23,176 nucleotides of DNA from CAZJBS01 sp964544475 (GCA_964544475.1 CAZJBS010000039.1:1-23176); one strand, 5' to 3'. Shown: positions 1 through 6,578, numbered from the stretch's first letter. The notes: generated by a model from the sequence alone, not told the origin. Numbers and translations are program-made.

Positions 1-97
1 CGTAACACTTTACCCCATCAAAGGAAGCGAGACCTTCTTTTCTAATTTACCGGCGGACTTCTCCGCTGCAATCGCGGCCATATCATCCACGGCACGT

Positions 98-1171
98 TCA
101 CGGTACGAACGCGAGGAACAGGTATGCCGTGAAGAGCACCAGGTGAATCGCCCCCTGCATCATGGACGTACGGCCGGTCCCGAGCGTGATGCCGCTCACC
201 AGGAACGTCAACGCCAGCAGAGCGACATCTTTGGGCTGAAGGCCCAACACCACGGGCAAGTCCAACGCGATTGAGGCGACCACGACGACCGGGACGGTCA
301 GCCCGATGCAGGCGAGCGCCGACCCGATCGCCAGGTTCATGCTTGTCTGCAGGCGATTCGCTCGGGCGGCATTCAGCGCCGCGAGTGTTTCCGGCAGCAG
401 GACCAGCGCGGCGATCACGATGCCGACGACGGCGCGGGGCGCGCTGACCGCCTCGACTCCCCGCTCAATGAATGGCGAGAGCTTCTTGGCCAGGCCCACA
501 ACGGCCACAAGTGAGACCAGCAACAGCCCGAAGCTGATCCACGCCACGCGCGTCGTCGGGGGCTCGGCGTGAACGTCGGGGTCTTCGGCGTGGACCGCAG
601 GAATGAAGTAATCACGGTGTCGAACCGTCTGAAAGAAAACGAAGATCGCCCAGAGCATGGCCGAACTCGCGGCCACGAACACGAGCTGCGGCCTGCTGTA
701 CGTGCCGTATGGTTCGACGGTTGAAGTCGTGAAAACAGGCAGAACGAACGCGAGCGTTGAAATGACGATCAGCGCCGCCATCCCAGGGCCGGCCCCCTCG
801 ACCCGAAAGGTCTGCTCGCGATGCGCCAGTCCTCCGACGAGGATGCACACGCCCACCACGCCGGTGCAGATGATCATCACCGCGGCGTAGAGCGAATCGC
901 GAGGGAGCACTGCCATCTCGGCGCCGCCTGCGGTCATCATGGAAAGGATCAGCGCCGCCTCGATCGCCGTCACGGCCAACGCCAGCACGAGCGTACCGAA
1001 CGGCTCTCCCACACGGTGTGCGACCACCTCCGCATGGTGAACCGCGACCAGCACGGCCCCAATCAGAACACCACCGCACAGAACCGCCAGTACGGTTCCC
1101 ACCCCGATGGCGGCGGCCACAAGAAGCAGCGCGAGCGCTACAAGAGGGGTCAACAACGTCCAAAGGCGCAT
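98..1171 (-). CDS. chaA: ChaA-like calcium/proton (cation/H+) antiporter
   Basis: This 357-residue, very hydrophobic protein belongs by sequence to the ChaA/CaCA exchanger group, which moves Ca2+ or Na+/K+ out of the cell against H+ across the inner membrane. Two inverted exchanger segments are visible. The first, around residues 45-80, contains HHAEVVAHRVGEPFG and the acidic residues E56 and E71. The second, around 250-295, contains LLPETLAALNAARANRLQ followed by a SMNLAIGSAL helix. An acidic/His loop (about 185-205) separates the two halves. The start is ATG with GGAG about 9 nt upstream. The gene begins about 33 nt inside the core site of attC1 and reads away from it, as expected for a cassette gene; its own attC would lie at or beyond the left edge of the window. 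It is GC-rich compared with the restriction-modification cassette. The family call is firm, the ion specificity is not. Confidence 0.85.
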   Translation of the reverse strand: MRLWTLLTPLVALALLLVAAAIGVGTVLAVLCGGVLIGAVLVAVHHAEVVAHRVGEPFGTLVLALAVTAIEAALILSMMTAGGAEMAVLPRDSLYAAVMIICTGVVGVCILVGGLAHREQTFRVEGAGPGMAALIVISTLAFVLPVFTTSTVEPYGTYSRPQLVFVAASSAMLWAIFVFFQTVRHRDYFIPAVHAEDPDVHAEPPTTRVAWISFGLLLVSLVAVVGLAKKLSPFIERGVEAVSAPRAVVGIVIAALVLLPETLAALNAARANRLQTSMNLAIGSALACIGLTVPVVVVASIALDLPVVLGLQPKDVALLALTFLVSGITLGTGRTSMMQGAIHLVLFTAYLFLAFVP

Positions 1172-1203
1172 GACTCGACTCCAAACTCAGCGATCATTGA
1201 AGG

Positions 1204-1263
1204 GCGTAACGCCCAGCATCAGCGGCGGCGCACAGCGTCGTCCACTGCATGCTGTAGTTAGGC
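1204..1263 (-). repeat. attC site 1 (integron recombination site)
   Basis: Read on the minus strand, the site starts with R'' GCCTAAC (1263-1257) and ends with R' GTTACGC (1210-1204). The arms ACAGCATGCAGTGG and CCGCTGATGCTGG pair with one extra G in the first arm. This extra base in the R''-proximal arm is the asymmetry that orients attC sites, and it places this site in the minus-strand direction, like the cupin gene that precedes it. It forms the junction between the cupin cassette and the antiporter cassette. Confidence 0.8.
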
Positions 1264-1306
1264 GGCTGCCGACGCTCGCGATGAACACTCGCCATGCGAA
1301 GGCGCT

Positions 1307-1660
1307 TCAGTTGCCCTGACCGATTATCTCCACTTCCTCAGGAACGATGAACAGCAGGACACAGCCCGCCTTCGAATACACATGGTGAACGCCTCCGGGT
1401 GGCGTGTAGAGATAGTCTCCGACCTCAAGGTGCCGCTCACCGAAACTGACCTCGCCTTCTAGTACGAATGCTTCCTCACCCGCAGGGTGGCTGTGCTTCG
1501 GGTAGGACGCGCCGGCGTCGAACTTCAGAAGAAATGTCGGGGCCCTCCCGGTAGCCTCATCGAATCGCAGGACCTTGACCGAGATGCCGTCGGTCTTGAT
1601 TCCGGCCTCAAGCAGGGGAGTCCACTCCGTTTCCATACTTCTTGTCACATATTTCGTCAT
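1307..1660 (-). CDS. Small single-domain cupin (ChrR-like cupin)
   Basis: A 117-residue protein made of one cupin barrel. The metal-binding first motif is at residues 56-63 (HSHPAGEE: H56, H58, E62 or E63). The second motif's His lies near H92 in TPPGGVHHVY. The spacing fits the two cupin motifs of stand-alone cupins related to the C-terminal domain of the ChrR anti-sigma factor, but no zinc-binding anti-sigma domain is present. It probably binds a divalent metal; the substrate is unknown. ATG is preceded by TTGGAG five nt upstream. The gene is the only one in its cassette, between attC2 and attC1, which is typical cassette architecture. Confidence 0.8.
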   Translation of the reverse strand: MTKYVTRSMETEWTPLLEAGIKTDGISVKVLRFDEATGRAPTFLLKFDAGASYPKHSHPAGEEAFVLEGEVSFGERHLEVGDYLYTPPGGVHHVYSKAGCVLLFIVPEEVEIIGQGN

Positions 1661-1706
1661 GGCTACTCCAAGTCATAGGATCGTTCTTGGTTAACAGTCC
1701 GCAACC

Positions 1707-1792
1707 GCCCAACAACGCGGCTAAGCGGCGCAACCCGCATTTTCAATTTTTCGCACATACTTTAAACGTCCGCTTGAGCCGCTGAGTTATAC
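1707..1792 (-). repeat. attC site 2
   Basis: On the minus strand R'' is GTATAAC (1792-1786, one mismatch to RYYYAAC) and R' is GTTGGGC (1713-1707). The arms are AGCGGCTCAAGCGG and CCGCTTAGCCGCG, which pair with one extra C in the first arm. That orients the site on the minus strand. The loop between the arms is long and AT-rich (about 40 nt). The stop codon of the TIR-like gene lies 8 nt before R''. The arms are nearly identical to those of attC site 3. Confidence 0.85.
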
Positions 1793-1799
1793 GGCACGG

Positions 1800-2735
1800 C
1801 TATTCGTCGAATCTTATCTTATTCGAGAGATCGCGAACGCGATTCCGATGCTCATCGCTTAGGCGTTGGCGCTCTTCCTCAACTCGCTGCACCTGCTCCT
1901 CGCGCTCGGCAATGATGCGATTGGTCTCATTGACGCACAGAATCAACGTCTCGCGGTGATATTTCTGAACCTCTTCGATGGTTGTGCCGTTAAGAACGAT
2001 ACGATCCCCACTTACGCTAGCGATCCCTGGTCGATGCATCGTGGTAAAGCGTGGTGGACGATTCCAGACCTGTTCAAATTCATGCGCCCAATTGCCCGAG
2101 ACTCGCCTCGTAAGCCGAAACGGTACTGAGTAGAGCGCGCTTCCCCGGGTGCCGTCGTTTCGAGGCTCGCCCACTTCGTCGGCGATGCCTCCTACGATGC
2201 GAATGGGATCGCCGGGGCTAGATGGTGTTGAAACTGCAGGACTCCTTTGTCCAACTGTCGATGGCTTAGCAGCAACTGGCGGTGGCGCGGGTCGAGCACC
2301 CAGAAGTGTACTCAGGAGATCTTCGTACTGGGCCTCATACTGGGGACCCTCCCGCAAGTCGATGTAGTACTTGCCCGCGAGCCACGCGGGAGCAGCCTCA
2401 CTCCACTCGCCGCTCCTAAGGATCGGGATGAACTTCCTTTGGTTACGAGCCAGAAGAAGTTCAGCGGTTATGATGTCGCCCTCGTAACCAACCCCACCTT
2501 CCCGTCGCTCCGAACGCATTTTGTACCGCGGCGTGCAGACTATGAGCACGTACATGTTTTCGGTGATCGCCCGCTCCATAAAGTGAGGTAACTGATCTCC
2601 AGGAACGGCGGCCCACTGGTCGATCGTTGCTGCGACGCTGTCTGAGCGCAGTCGCTCGGCAAGTGCGCGAGCCCATGCTTTATGCTCGTCATCATCCCAA
2701 GAGTACGAGACGAAAGCTGTTTGGTTCTGGCTCAC
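1800..2735 (-). CDS. TIR/SEFIR-like domain protein with C-terminal coiled coil
   Basis: Residues 7-145 (numbered from the GTG at 2735) form a TIR or SEFIR-like fold. It opens with AFVSYSWDDDEHKAWARALAERLR, then has IDQW and VPGDQLPHFMERAI, and the strand MYVLIVCTPRY. The segment GGVGYEGDIITAELL supplies E85 and E92 as possible active-site acids. A Pro/Ser-rich linker (about 148-176) leads to an unrecognised domain (176-265), and residues 268-306 form a charged coiled coil. An open frame extends to a TTG at 2774, inside attC site 3. The GTG is preferred because GGAAAG lies just upstream and the TIR motif follows at once. Bacterial TIR proteins often degrade NAD+ in anti-phage defence; that role here is inferred. 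It sits in a cassette next to other defence-type genes. Confidence 0.8.
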   Translation of the reverse strand: MSQNQTAFVSYSWDDDEHKAWARALAERLRSDSVAATIDQWAAVPGDQLPHFMERAITENMYVLIVCTPRYKMRSERREGGVGYEGDIITAELLLARNQRKFIPILRSGEWSEAAPAWLAGKYYIDLREGPQYEAQYEDLLSTLLGARPAPPPVAAKPSTVGQRSPAVSTPSSPGDPIRIVGGIADEVGEPRNDGTRGSALYSVPFRLTRRVSGNWAHEFEQVWNRPPRFTTMHRPGIASVSGDRIVLNGTTIEEVQKYHRETLILCVNETNRIIAEREEQVQRVEEERQRLSDEHRNRVRDLSNKIRFDE

Positions 2736-2765
2736 AGGTACTTTCCGCTGATTCTTGAACGTGCC

Positions 2766-2826
2766 GTCTAACAACGCGGCTAAGCGGTCCCGGCTTGCCG
2801 GGACCGCTTAAGCCGCTGAGTTAGGT
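2766..2826 (-). repeat. attC site 3
   Basis: This is the clearest site in the array. On the minus strand R'' is ACCTAAC (2826-2820) and R' is GTTAGAC (2772-2766), both matching consensus. Between them is a long stem, GCGGCTTAAGCGGTCCCGGC against GCCGGGACCGCTTAGCCGC, with a single extra T in the R''-proximal arm, giving minus-strand orientation. The site is 61 bp with a tiny terminal loop. It joins the DUF2442 cassette to the TIR-like cassette. Confidence 0.9.
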
Positions 2827-2839
2827 GGTTTTGAACAAA

Positions 2840-3082
2840 TCAGTCTGCGGCGAGTAAACACTTAACCGAGATATCTTCATCAATGTCCTCCCAGTGGATA
2901 CCAACACCTCGTCCTATCAATCGCCAGTTCTGACGTTGGTTTTCGTTCGCATCTCTCAAGCGTGGAAACCACTCCAAGGGAGCAGACACTTCTCGTCCAT
3001 CGGCAAGAATGACTTTGAGTGCGTCCGGCGTGAACGACAACTGGACAATTCTCGGTTCAAGTCTTACTTCCAAAGTGCTCAT
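2840..3082 (-). CDS. DUF2442 family protein
   Basis: An 80-residue protein with the features of the DUF2442 family: an N-terminal strand pair (ALKVILADGREVSAPLEWFPRL), then NWRLIGRGVGIHWEDIDEDISV. The Trp-Glu-Asp-Ile-Asp-Glu-Asp segment is the family hallmark. ATG is preceded by CAGGAG 8 nt upstream. The first 26 nt overlap, in another frame, the end of the DUF4160 remnant, so the two were once a coupled pair as is common elsewhere. A role as the partner of the DUF4160 protein (often discussed as toxin-antitoxin-like) is an inference. It is the last gene before attC site 3. Confidence 0.85.
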   Translation of the reverse strand: MSTLEVRLEPRIVQLSFTPDALKVILADGREVSAPLEWFPRLRDANENQRQNWRLIGRGVGIHWEDIDEDISVKCLLAAD

Positions 3083-3278
3083 GCCATTTCTCCTGAAAAA
3101 ATTCTCTATTTTCCTCGATTACACGCCGCAGCTCAGCGATCTCTCCGCTACGGAAGCCCTGAGATTGTGCCAACTGAATGGGGTGAAGCCAAAACTTAGC
3201 ATAACGTTCAGCCTGGTCAATATGAATATGTACCGGTTCATTGCCCTCCCGGCTGAAAAAGAAGAAGCGATAACCTTT
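3057..3278 (-). pseudogene. DUF4160 family protein, start codon lost at the cassette junction
   Basis: The frame opening just after an in-frame TGA (3281-3279) encodes 73 residues that match DUF4160. They begin KGYRFFFFSREGNEPVHIHI, continue AKFWLHP and GFRSGEIAELRRVIEENR, and end in EKWHEHFGSKT. The family usually has roughly 8 more residues (Met-Pro-Thr-Val-Leu-Arg type) before the Gly-Tyr-Arg-Phe-Phe motif. Here that position is exactly the R' core of attC site 4, and no ATG or GTG is available. The only in-frame TTG falls in the middle of the domain. The remaining protein has no frameshift or stop. This looks like a gene cut at the recombination point, otherwise intact. Translation from a rare start such as ATT cannot be excluded. 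Confidence 0.75.
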
Positions 3279-3327
3279 TCAGCGGCGGGCCGCGCAGCGG
3301 GCCGTCCGCTGCAACCGGTTGTTAGGC
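3268..3327 (-). repeat. attC site 4 (partly degenerate)
   Basis: On the minus strand R'' is GCCTAAC (3327-3321). R' is GTTATCG (3274-3268), which departs from GTTRRRY. The stem TTGCAGCGG against CCGCTGAA carries an extra G in the R''-proximal arm, again minus-strand orientation. An inner GC-rich stem (GCCCGCTGCGCGGCCCGC region) fills the centre. The stop codon of the Cass2-like gene lies inside R'', and the truncated DUF4160 frame starts at R'. Confidence 0.7.
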
Positions 3328-3792
3328 GCCAATTTCCGCAACCGAAATGAAGATCGCAACACGATCTGGCTCTCGATACTCCTCGTAGTCGGTGACGAAC
3401 AAACGCCTCCACTTCCGGGGTTGCTCAAAGTACTGCCAGATCGCTGACCAACCATCAACAACTGCCTGAGGCATGGCACCTCGGCTCTCAAAGACGAGGT
3501 ACTGGCCGGCTCGGACCGGTGCGGAGGAATATTCAGGGACGGGAACGCTCACAGATACGCCAGCCGTGACGGTGTATGGTCCAGAGGCGTCAGATTCGTA
3601 GTCCGAATACACACCGTACACGAGCGAGTTGGCTGTTCTGTTGGGTATCTTGTCTGGCAACTGCTGAGCATAGAACTGTCCCCATAACCCTGGAAGCTGC
3701 GCCCGCGAGGGGTCGGACTCGTCGCGGTTGACTGTTCGTACCGCGAGGCCACTCACGACGAATGGTTGAACAGAAACGAGCATGGGTTGCAT
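3322..3792 (-). CDS. Cass2-like (GyrI/AraC-type) effector-binding domain protein
   Basis: A 156-residue protein resembling the integron-associated effector-binding family typified by Vibrio Cass2, which has the AraC/GyrI ligand-binding fold without a DNA-binding domain. Supporting segments are FVVSGLAVRTVN at the N-terminus, LPGLWGQFYAQQLPDKIPNR, the hallmark VYGVYSDYESDASGPYTVTAG (positions about 58-79), and QYLVFESRGAMPQAVVDGWSAIWQYF followed by YEEYREPDRVAIFISV. Members bind hydrophobic or cationic small molecules; the ligand here is unknown. ATG at 3792 follows GGAGGAGAG by about 6 nt; a second ATG lies 9 nt inside. The TAA stop is inside attC site 4. It is a stand-alone cassette gene. 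Confidence 0.8.
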   Translation of the reverse strand: MQPMLVSVQPFVVSGLAVRTVNRDESDPSRAQLPGLWGQFYAQQLPDKIPNRTANSLVYGVYSDYESDASGPYTVTAGVSVSVPVPEYSSAPVRAGQYLVFESRGAMPQAVVDGWSAIWQYFEQPRKWRRLFVTDYEEYREPDRVAIFISVAEIGA

Positions 3793-3816
3793 CCGGGACT
3801 CTCCTCCGTTGTGTGC

Positions 3817-3871
3817 GCCTAACGATGCAAATCAGCGGCTGTTAGCAGTCCGCTGAATTTGCTTGTTAGGT
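3817..3871 (-). repeat. attC site 5
   Basis: On the minus strand R'' is ACCTAAC (3871-3865) and R' is GTTAGGC (3823-3817), both consensus. The arms CAAATTCAGCGG and CCGCTGATTTG pair with one extra T in the R''-proximal arm, so the site points along the minus strand. It is 55 bp. It ends the restriction-modification cassette and borders the Cass2-like cassette. Its R'' is part of a longer 17-bp sequence repeated in inverted form at the far end of the same cassette. Confidence 0.9.
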
Positions 3872-3881
3872 TGCATAGCCC
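3865..3881. repeat. 17-bp inverted repeat, distal copy, end of the restriction-modification cassette
   Basis: GTTAGGTTGCATAGCCC on the plus strand is the exact reverse complement of 6579-6595. In a circularised cassette the two copies would meet as the R''/R' ends of one attC, so the perfect 17-bp pairing extends the usual 7-bp ends and marks the cassette's two boundaries. Confidence 0.85.
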
Positions 3882-3910
3882 AACAACAACGCTGATGCCG
3901 CAGAAGAAAT

Positions 3911-4318
3911 TCAGTCTCCGTCAATTTTCGCGATGATTTTCTCAATGCATCGTTCTGGTTTCTTCTTGACGTCGGACTCCCAGAGCCTAAGAACGATCCA
4001 GCCGTTGGTCTTTAGAAGGCGGCTTACTTTCGCATCTCTTGCGACGTTTTTCGCAATTTTCGTTTTCCAGTAGGCGACGTTAGTTTGCGGCATCTGAAAA
4101 ACTCTCTTGTTTCGGTGCCAAAAGTCGGAATCAATAAAAACAGCCACTTTCTTTCTGCGGAATACGATATCCGGTTTTCCAGGAATAGTATCCACATTTG
4201 TTGCGAAGTAATAGCCGCGTCTCCTGAGCTCTCTAATCACGATCTTCTCGGGGAGTGTTCCCGATGAGCGAATGTTCTGCATGTTCTTTCTGCGTTGCTT
4301 CTTCGTCAAGTTATCCAT
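3911..4318 (-). CDS. vsr: Vsr-like very short patch repair endonuclease
   Basis: A 135-residue protein of the Vsr mismatch nicking family, which cuts next to T:G mismatches created by deamination of 5-methylcytosine. The N-terminal region (TKKQRRKNMQNIRSSGTLPE) is typical, followed by PGKPDIVF with D50, FIDSDFWH with H68, and MPQTNVAYWKTKIAKNVARD with D95. The length matches the family. The Cys and His residues that bind structural zinc in E. coli Vsr appear to be missing: the GCFWH position reads SDFWH, the following HxC is RNK, and the later WEC is WES. The ATG overlaps the stop of the endonuclease gene (8 bp), so it is the third gene of a methyltransferase-endonuclease-vsr operon. A single-strand-nicking repair role is inferred from this partnership. 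Confidence 0.88.
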   Translation of the reverse strand: MDNLTKKQRRKNMQNIRSSGTLPEKIVIRELRRRGYYFATNVDTIPGKPDIVFRRKKVAVFIDSDFWHRNKRVFQMPQTNVAYWKTKIAKNVARDAKVSRLLKTNGWIVLRLWESDVKKKPERCIEKIIAKIDGD

Positions 4319-5291
4319 TCAGAACAGAGAAGTCCATGTAATAGGTTTCGTCGTCTATCTTGTAGAAATCGACATGCGTTCTTCCGTATGTCACGAGGTT
4401 TTCGGTCGTGACCAATTGGCCGAATGCAATTCCCAGCCGATTTCGAAAATACTCGCCAATAAGGCTGTTGTTATGTGGCGTGTGAATTGCTTTTCCATTG
4501 GCTTGAGCTCTCGTGCAGATTAGTACTTTTCCATCATCCGTGAGCACTGTGAAATGCATCCCTATGTTCGGAAAAAAATCCGCCTTATACACCGAGGCTG
4601 GTAATCGAATGTAGGCTTGGTTAGGTTCTCTGTGCAACTCTGGACGTTGACCCCAATTGAGACCCGAACGTTGAGGTAATTCACTGTTTCTGTCAAGGAG
4701 ACTTAGGCGAACATAGGGCAGATCCTCAAGTTCGCCGGTACGTGCTCTGTCTGCAACCTCCGCTTCGACGACCCTCCTCCGTCTGAATCGTTGGGTTTCG
4801 TTGTAGACTTGGATAAGATTCTCGGTATCAGGATGAGTGCAGTAAATCGAGTCAGCTAAGAGGCCGTTGTAGTATTGAATTGCTTCAGTCGGGTCCATCG
4901 AAGCCATCGCCTCCCGCTGTGTTCTTCCAAATGCATTTTGAGTGTAATTTGCAGAACCAGCAAACCCCATGAAGGGCTCACCGTTTCGTGACCAAGCGTA
5001 AACCTTCGAGTGAACTGGCGGTGGTGCTATAATGTAGCTGCATTGAAATCTTCCGACATAATCGGTCGTTACCAGCTGCTGAAATCCTTTATGATTGCTC
5101 AGTGATATTCCCTCAGCAACGGACATCCCAACAAGCAAAGAAACTTCCGCCTCAATGTCCGTTCTTGTCAGGGTCTGGAGATGGTGGAACGCCATTGCAG
5201 CTGACGCATAGCCACTCACAATGACGAGCTTATTGGCGCCTTGCCTTGCGGGCTGGATCAGTATTGAATCAAAAAGGCCGTCTGACAACAC
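4311..5291 (-). CDS. PLD-family type II restriction endonuclease (NgoFVII-like)
   Basis: A 326-residue protein with an N-terminal phospholipase D-type nuclease domain. Residues 94-115 hold the active-site signature: H94 and K96 in PPVHSKVYAW, then GFAGSANYTQNAF with the G-S-x-N element at 112-115. The early strand KLVIVSGYASAAM (21-33) and the fold order fit the NgoFVII restriction enzyme family, which uses a PLD active site and usually needs no metal. The C-terminal half (about 170-326) would carry target recognition and dimer contacts and has no motif I can name. The methyltransferase stop is 12 nt upstream. The start is GTG (5291) or TTG (5288) after a GGGGG stretch. The recognition sequence cannot be read from this. 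Confidence 0.85.
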   Translation of the reverse strand: MLSDGLFDSILIQPARQGANKLVIVSGYASAAMAFHHLQTLTRTDIEAEVSLLVGMSVAEGISLSNHKGFQQLVTTDYVGRFQCSYIIAPPPVHSKVYAWSRNGEPFMGFAGSANYTQNAFGRTQREAMASMDPTEAIQYYNGLLADSIYCTHPDTENLIQVYNETQRFRRRRVVEAEVADRARTGELEDLPYVRLSLLDRNSELPQRSGLNWGQRPELHREPNQAYIRLPASVYKADFFPNIGMHFTVLTDDGKVLICTRAQANGKAIHTPHNNSLIGEYFRNRLGIAFGQLVTTENLVTYGRTHVDFYKIDDETYYMDFSVLNG

Positions 5292-5303
5292 CTGACCCCC
5301 ATG

Positions 5304-6470
5304 TCAAATTTCCATCAAGTACTGGCTTTCTTTCTCAAGAAGCACAAGCTGGTCGAAAGCTTTGTTGTTGTATGAGTCTACATAGTCCGTTCTCAGTCGA
5401 GGTGCTAAGTTGGGGCTTATGTAATCGTAATTCACACCGGCGAAACATTTTAGAAGAGCTTCAAATACGACTTTTGCGGCTCTTGGAGGTACCGCCATTC
5501 CGATTTGTTTTCGGACACTTTCTTTTGAACCATGAAAAACAAATCCATCTGGAAAAGTCTGCAACCTTGCGCGTTCACGGTTTGTCAATGCTCTGTTTTC
5601 CACCCAGTGATAGACGTGCGTGCCGCCACCACCGCTTCCTGTGACTGTGTAGGCGGGCTTATCCGGGTGTAAGCGACGGTAAATTTGGCTGATCCGAGCG
5701 CCTTTGACATTCAGTTGCAAATGCGGCGGCAAAGTCGCCGTGAAAGCATTTTCACCGGGAAGAATATGTTTCAACCTTTCGATGACCTGTTGCGATTGTT
5801 GCGTGAACTCGTTGTTTGTTGCACCCTCTCTTATTGGAGGGTTTTCAATTGCGCTTTTGGCTGTAACGTCAATTTCGCTATATGGTTTTGGCGATGGAAC
5901 GCGGAAAACTACATCAATGTCCTGTCTAATTCCTACAATAATAATCCTGTGTCGTGTCTGTGGAACGCCGTACTGTTCGAACCTATACAGGTGGGGGATT
6001 ACGTTGTATCCAGCTCCAAATAGTTCATCAAGAATCCTATTAAATGATGCCCCCTCATCTGAATTTCGCAACCCTCCGACATTCTCAGCTAAGAACCACT
6101 TGGGTTGGAAGTACTTTAGAGCTTTCACCCCGTACGAATACAACGGACCATAGATGCCGTTCATACCCTTTTGTTCGCCAACAACACTAAAATCATTACA
6201 TGGAAATCCAAAAGCCAATGCGTCTATCTCGGATATCTCACGTAGGCTCCTGAAGTTTAGTTTCCTGATATCTTTACAGATTACAGATTTTGGATTATCT
6301 GGGCAGATGTTCTTCCTGTATGTTTCACACGTATCCGGATCATAGTCGGTTGCCCATGCATGCGTGATACTATAGGAGGTTGTAGGCACATGGACGCTCG
6401 CCTCATTGGCCGCTAGTGCCAGACCACCTGGACCGCAGAACAACTCTCCAAAGCGATAATTGACGATCAT
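5304..6470 (-). CDS. DNA (cytosine-5)-methyltransferase
   Basis: A 388-residue C5 methyltransferase that protects host DNA from the neighbouring endonuclease. Motif I is GELFCGPGGLALAA (8-21). Motif IV is FGFPCNDFS with catalytic C91; the usual PCQ is PCN here. Motif VI is AENVGGLR (E129-N130-V131) and motif VIII is QTRHRIIIVG (171-180). The target recognition region lies between about 185 and 270, and motifs IX-X follow in RRLHPDKPAYTVTGSGGGG and MAVPP. There is no N-terminal helix-turn-helix extension of the kind some methyltransferases use to control their own operon. The ATG at 6470 is the first gene after the cassette start, with a promoter and palindrome directly upstream. It is followed by the endonuclease and vsr genes. 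Confidence 0.95.
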   Translation of the reverse strand: MIVNYRFGELFCGPGGLALAANEASVHVPTTSYSITHAWATDYDPDTCETYRKNICPDNPKSVICKDIRKLNFRSLREISEIDALAFGFPCNDFSVVGEQKGMNGIYGPLYSYGVKALKYFQPKWFLAENVGGLRNSDEGASFNRILDELFGAGYNVIPHLYRFEQYGVPQTRHRIIIVGIRQDIDVVFRVPSPKPYSEIDVTAKSAIENPPIREGATNNEFTQQSQQVIERLKHILPGENAFTATLPPHLQLNVKGARISQIYRRLHPDKPAYTVTGSGGGGTHVYHWVENRALTNRERARLQTFPDGFVFHGSKESVRKQIGMAVPPRAAKVVFEALLKCFAGVNYDYISPNLAPRLRTDYVDSYNNKAFDQLVLLEKESQYLMEI

Positions 6471-6504
6471 TTAGAACCGCTTGCCTGTGTTTGGGTATTG
6501 AGGA

Positions 6505-6525
6505 ATTGTTCTAATGTAGAACAAT
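6505..6525. promoter_or_regulatory. Perfect palindrome upstream of the methyltransferase (probable operator)
   Basis: Arms ATTGTTCTA and TAGAACAAT are perfect 9-bp inverted repeats separated by ATG. The centre is about 45 bp upstream of the methyltransferase start. A related half-site, TAGAAACAAT, lies at 6533-6542 over the predicted -35. The predicted -10 of the operon falls in the middle of the palindrome, so binding would block transcription. No control (C) protein gene is in the cassette, so the binding factor is unknown. Confidence 0.6.
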
Positions 6526-6541
6526 GTTGCGTTAGAAACAA
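6513..6541 (-). promoter_or_regulatory. Predicted promoter of the restriction-modification operon
   Basis: On the minus strand TTGTTT (6541-6536) and TACATT (6518-6513) are separated by 17 nt. The match to sigma-70 hexamers is moderate (4 of 6 at each). The position, about 43 nt upstream of the ATG and inside the cassette, means the operon could be expressed without an integron promoter. That would be needed for a multi-gene module in an array lacking a visible Pc. Confidence 0.45.
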
Positions 6542-6578
6542 TCGGAAAACATACATGTTGTCGGGAAATTCAGCGAAT

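Noticed and set aside
1..97. A sixth full attC for the antiporter cassette
   Set aside because: CGTAAC at the very edge resembles a core site and a GCGGA-CTTC-TCCGC hairpin is present. No R'' complementary to the cassette start was found, so the claim is not supported within the window.
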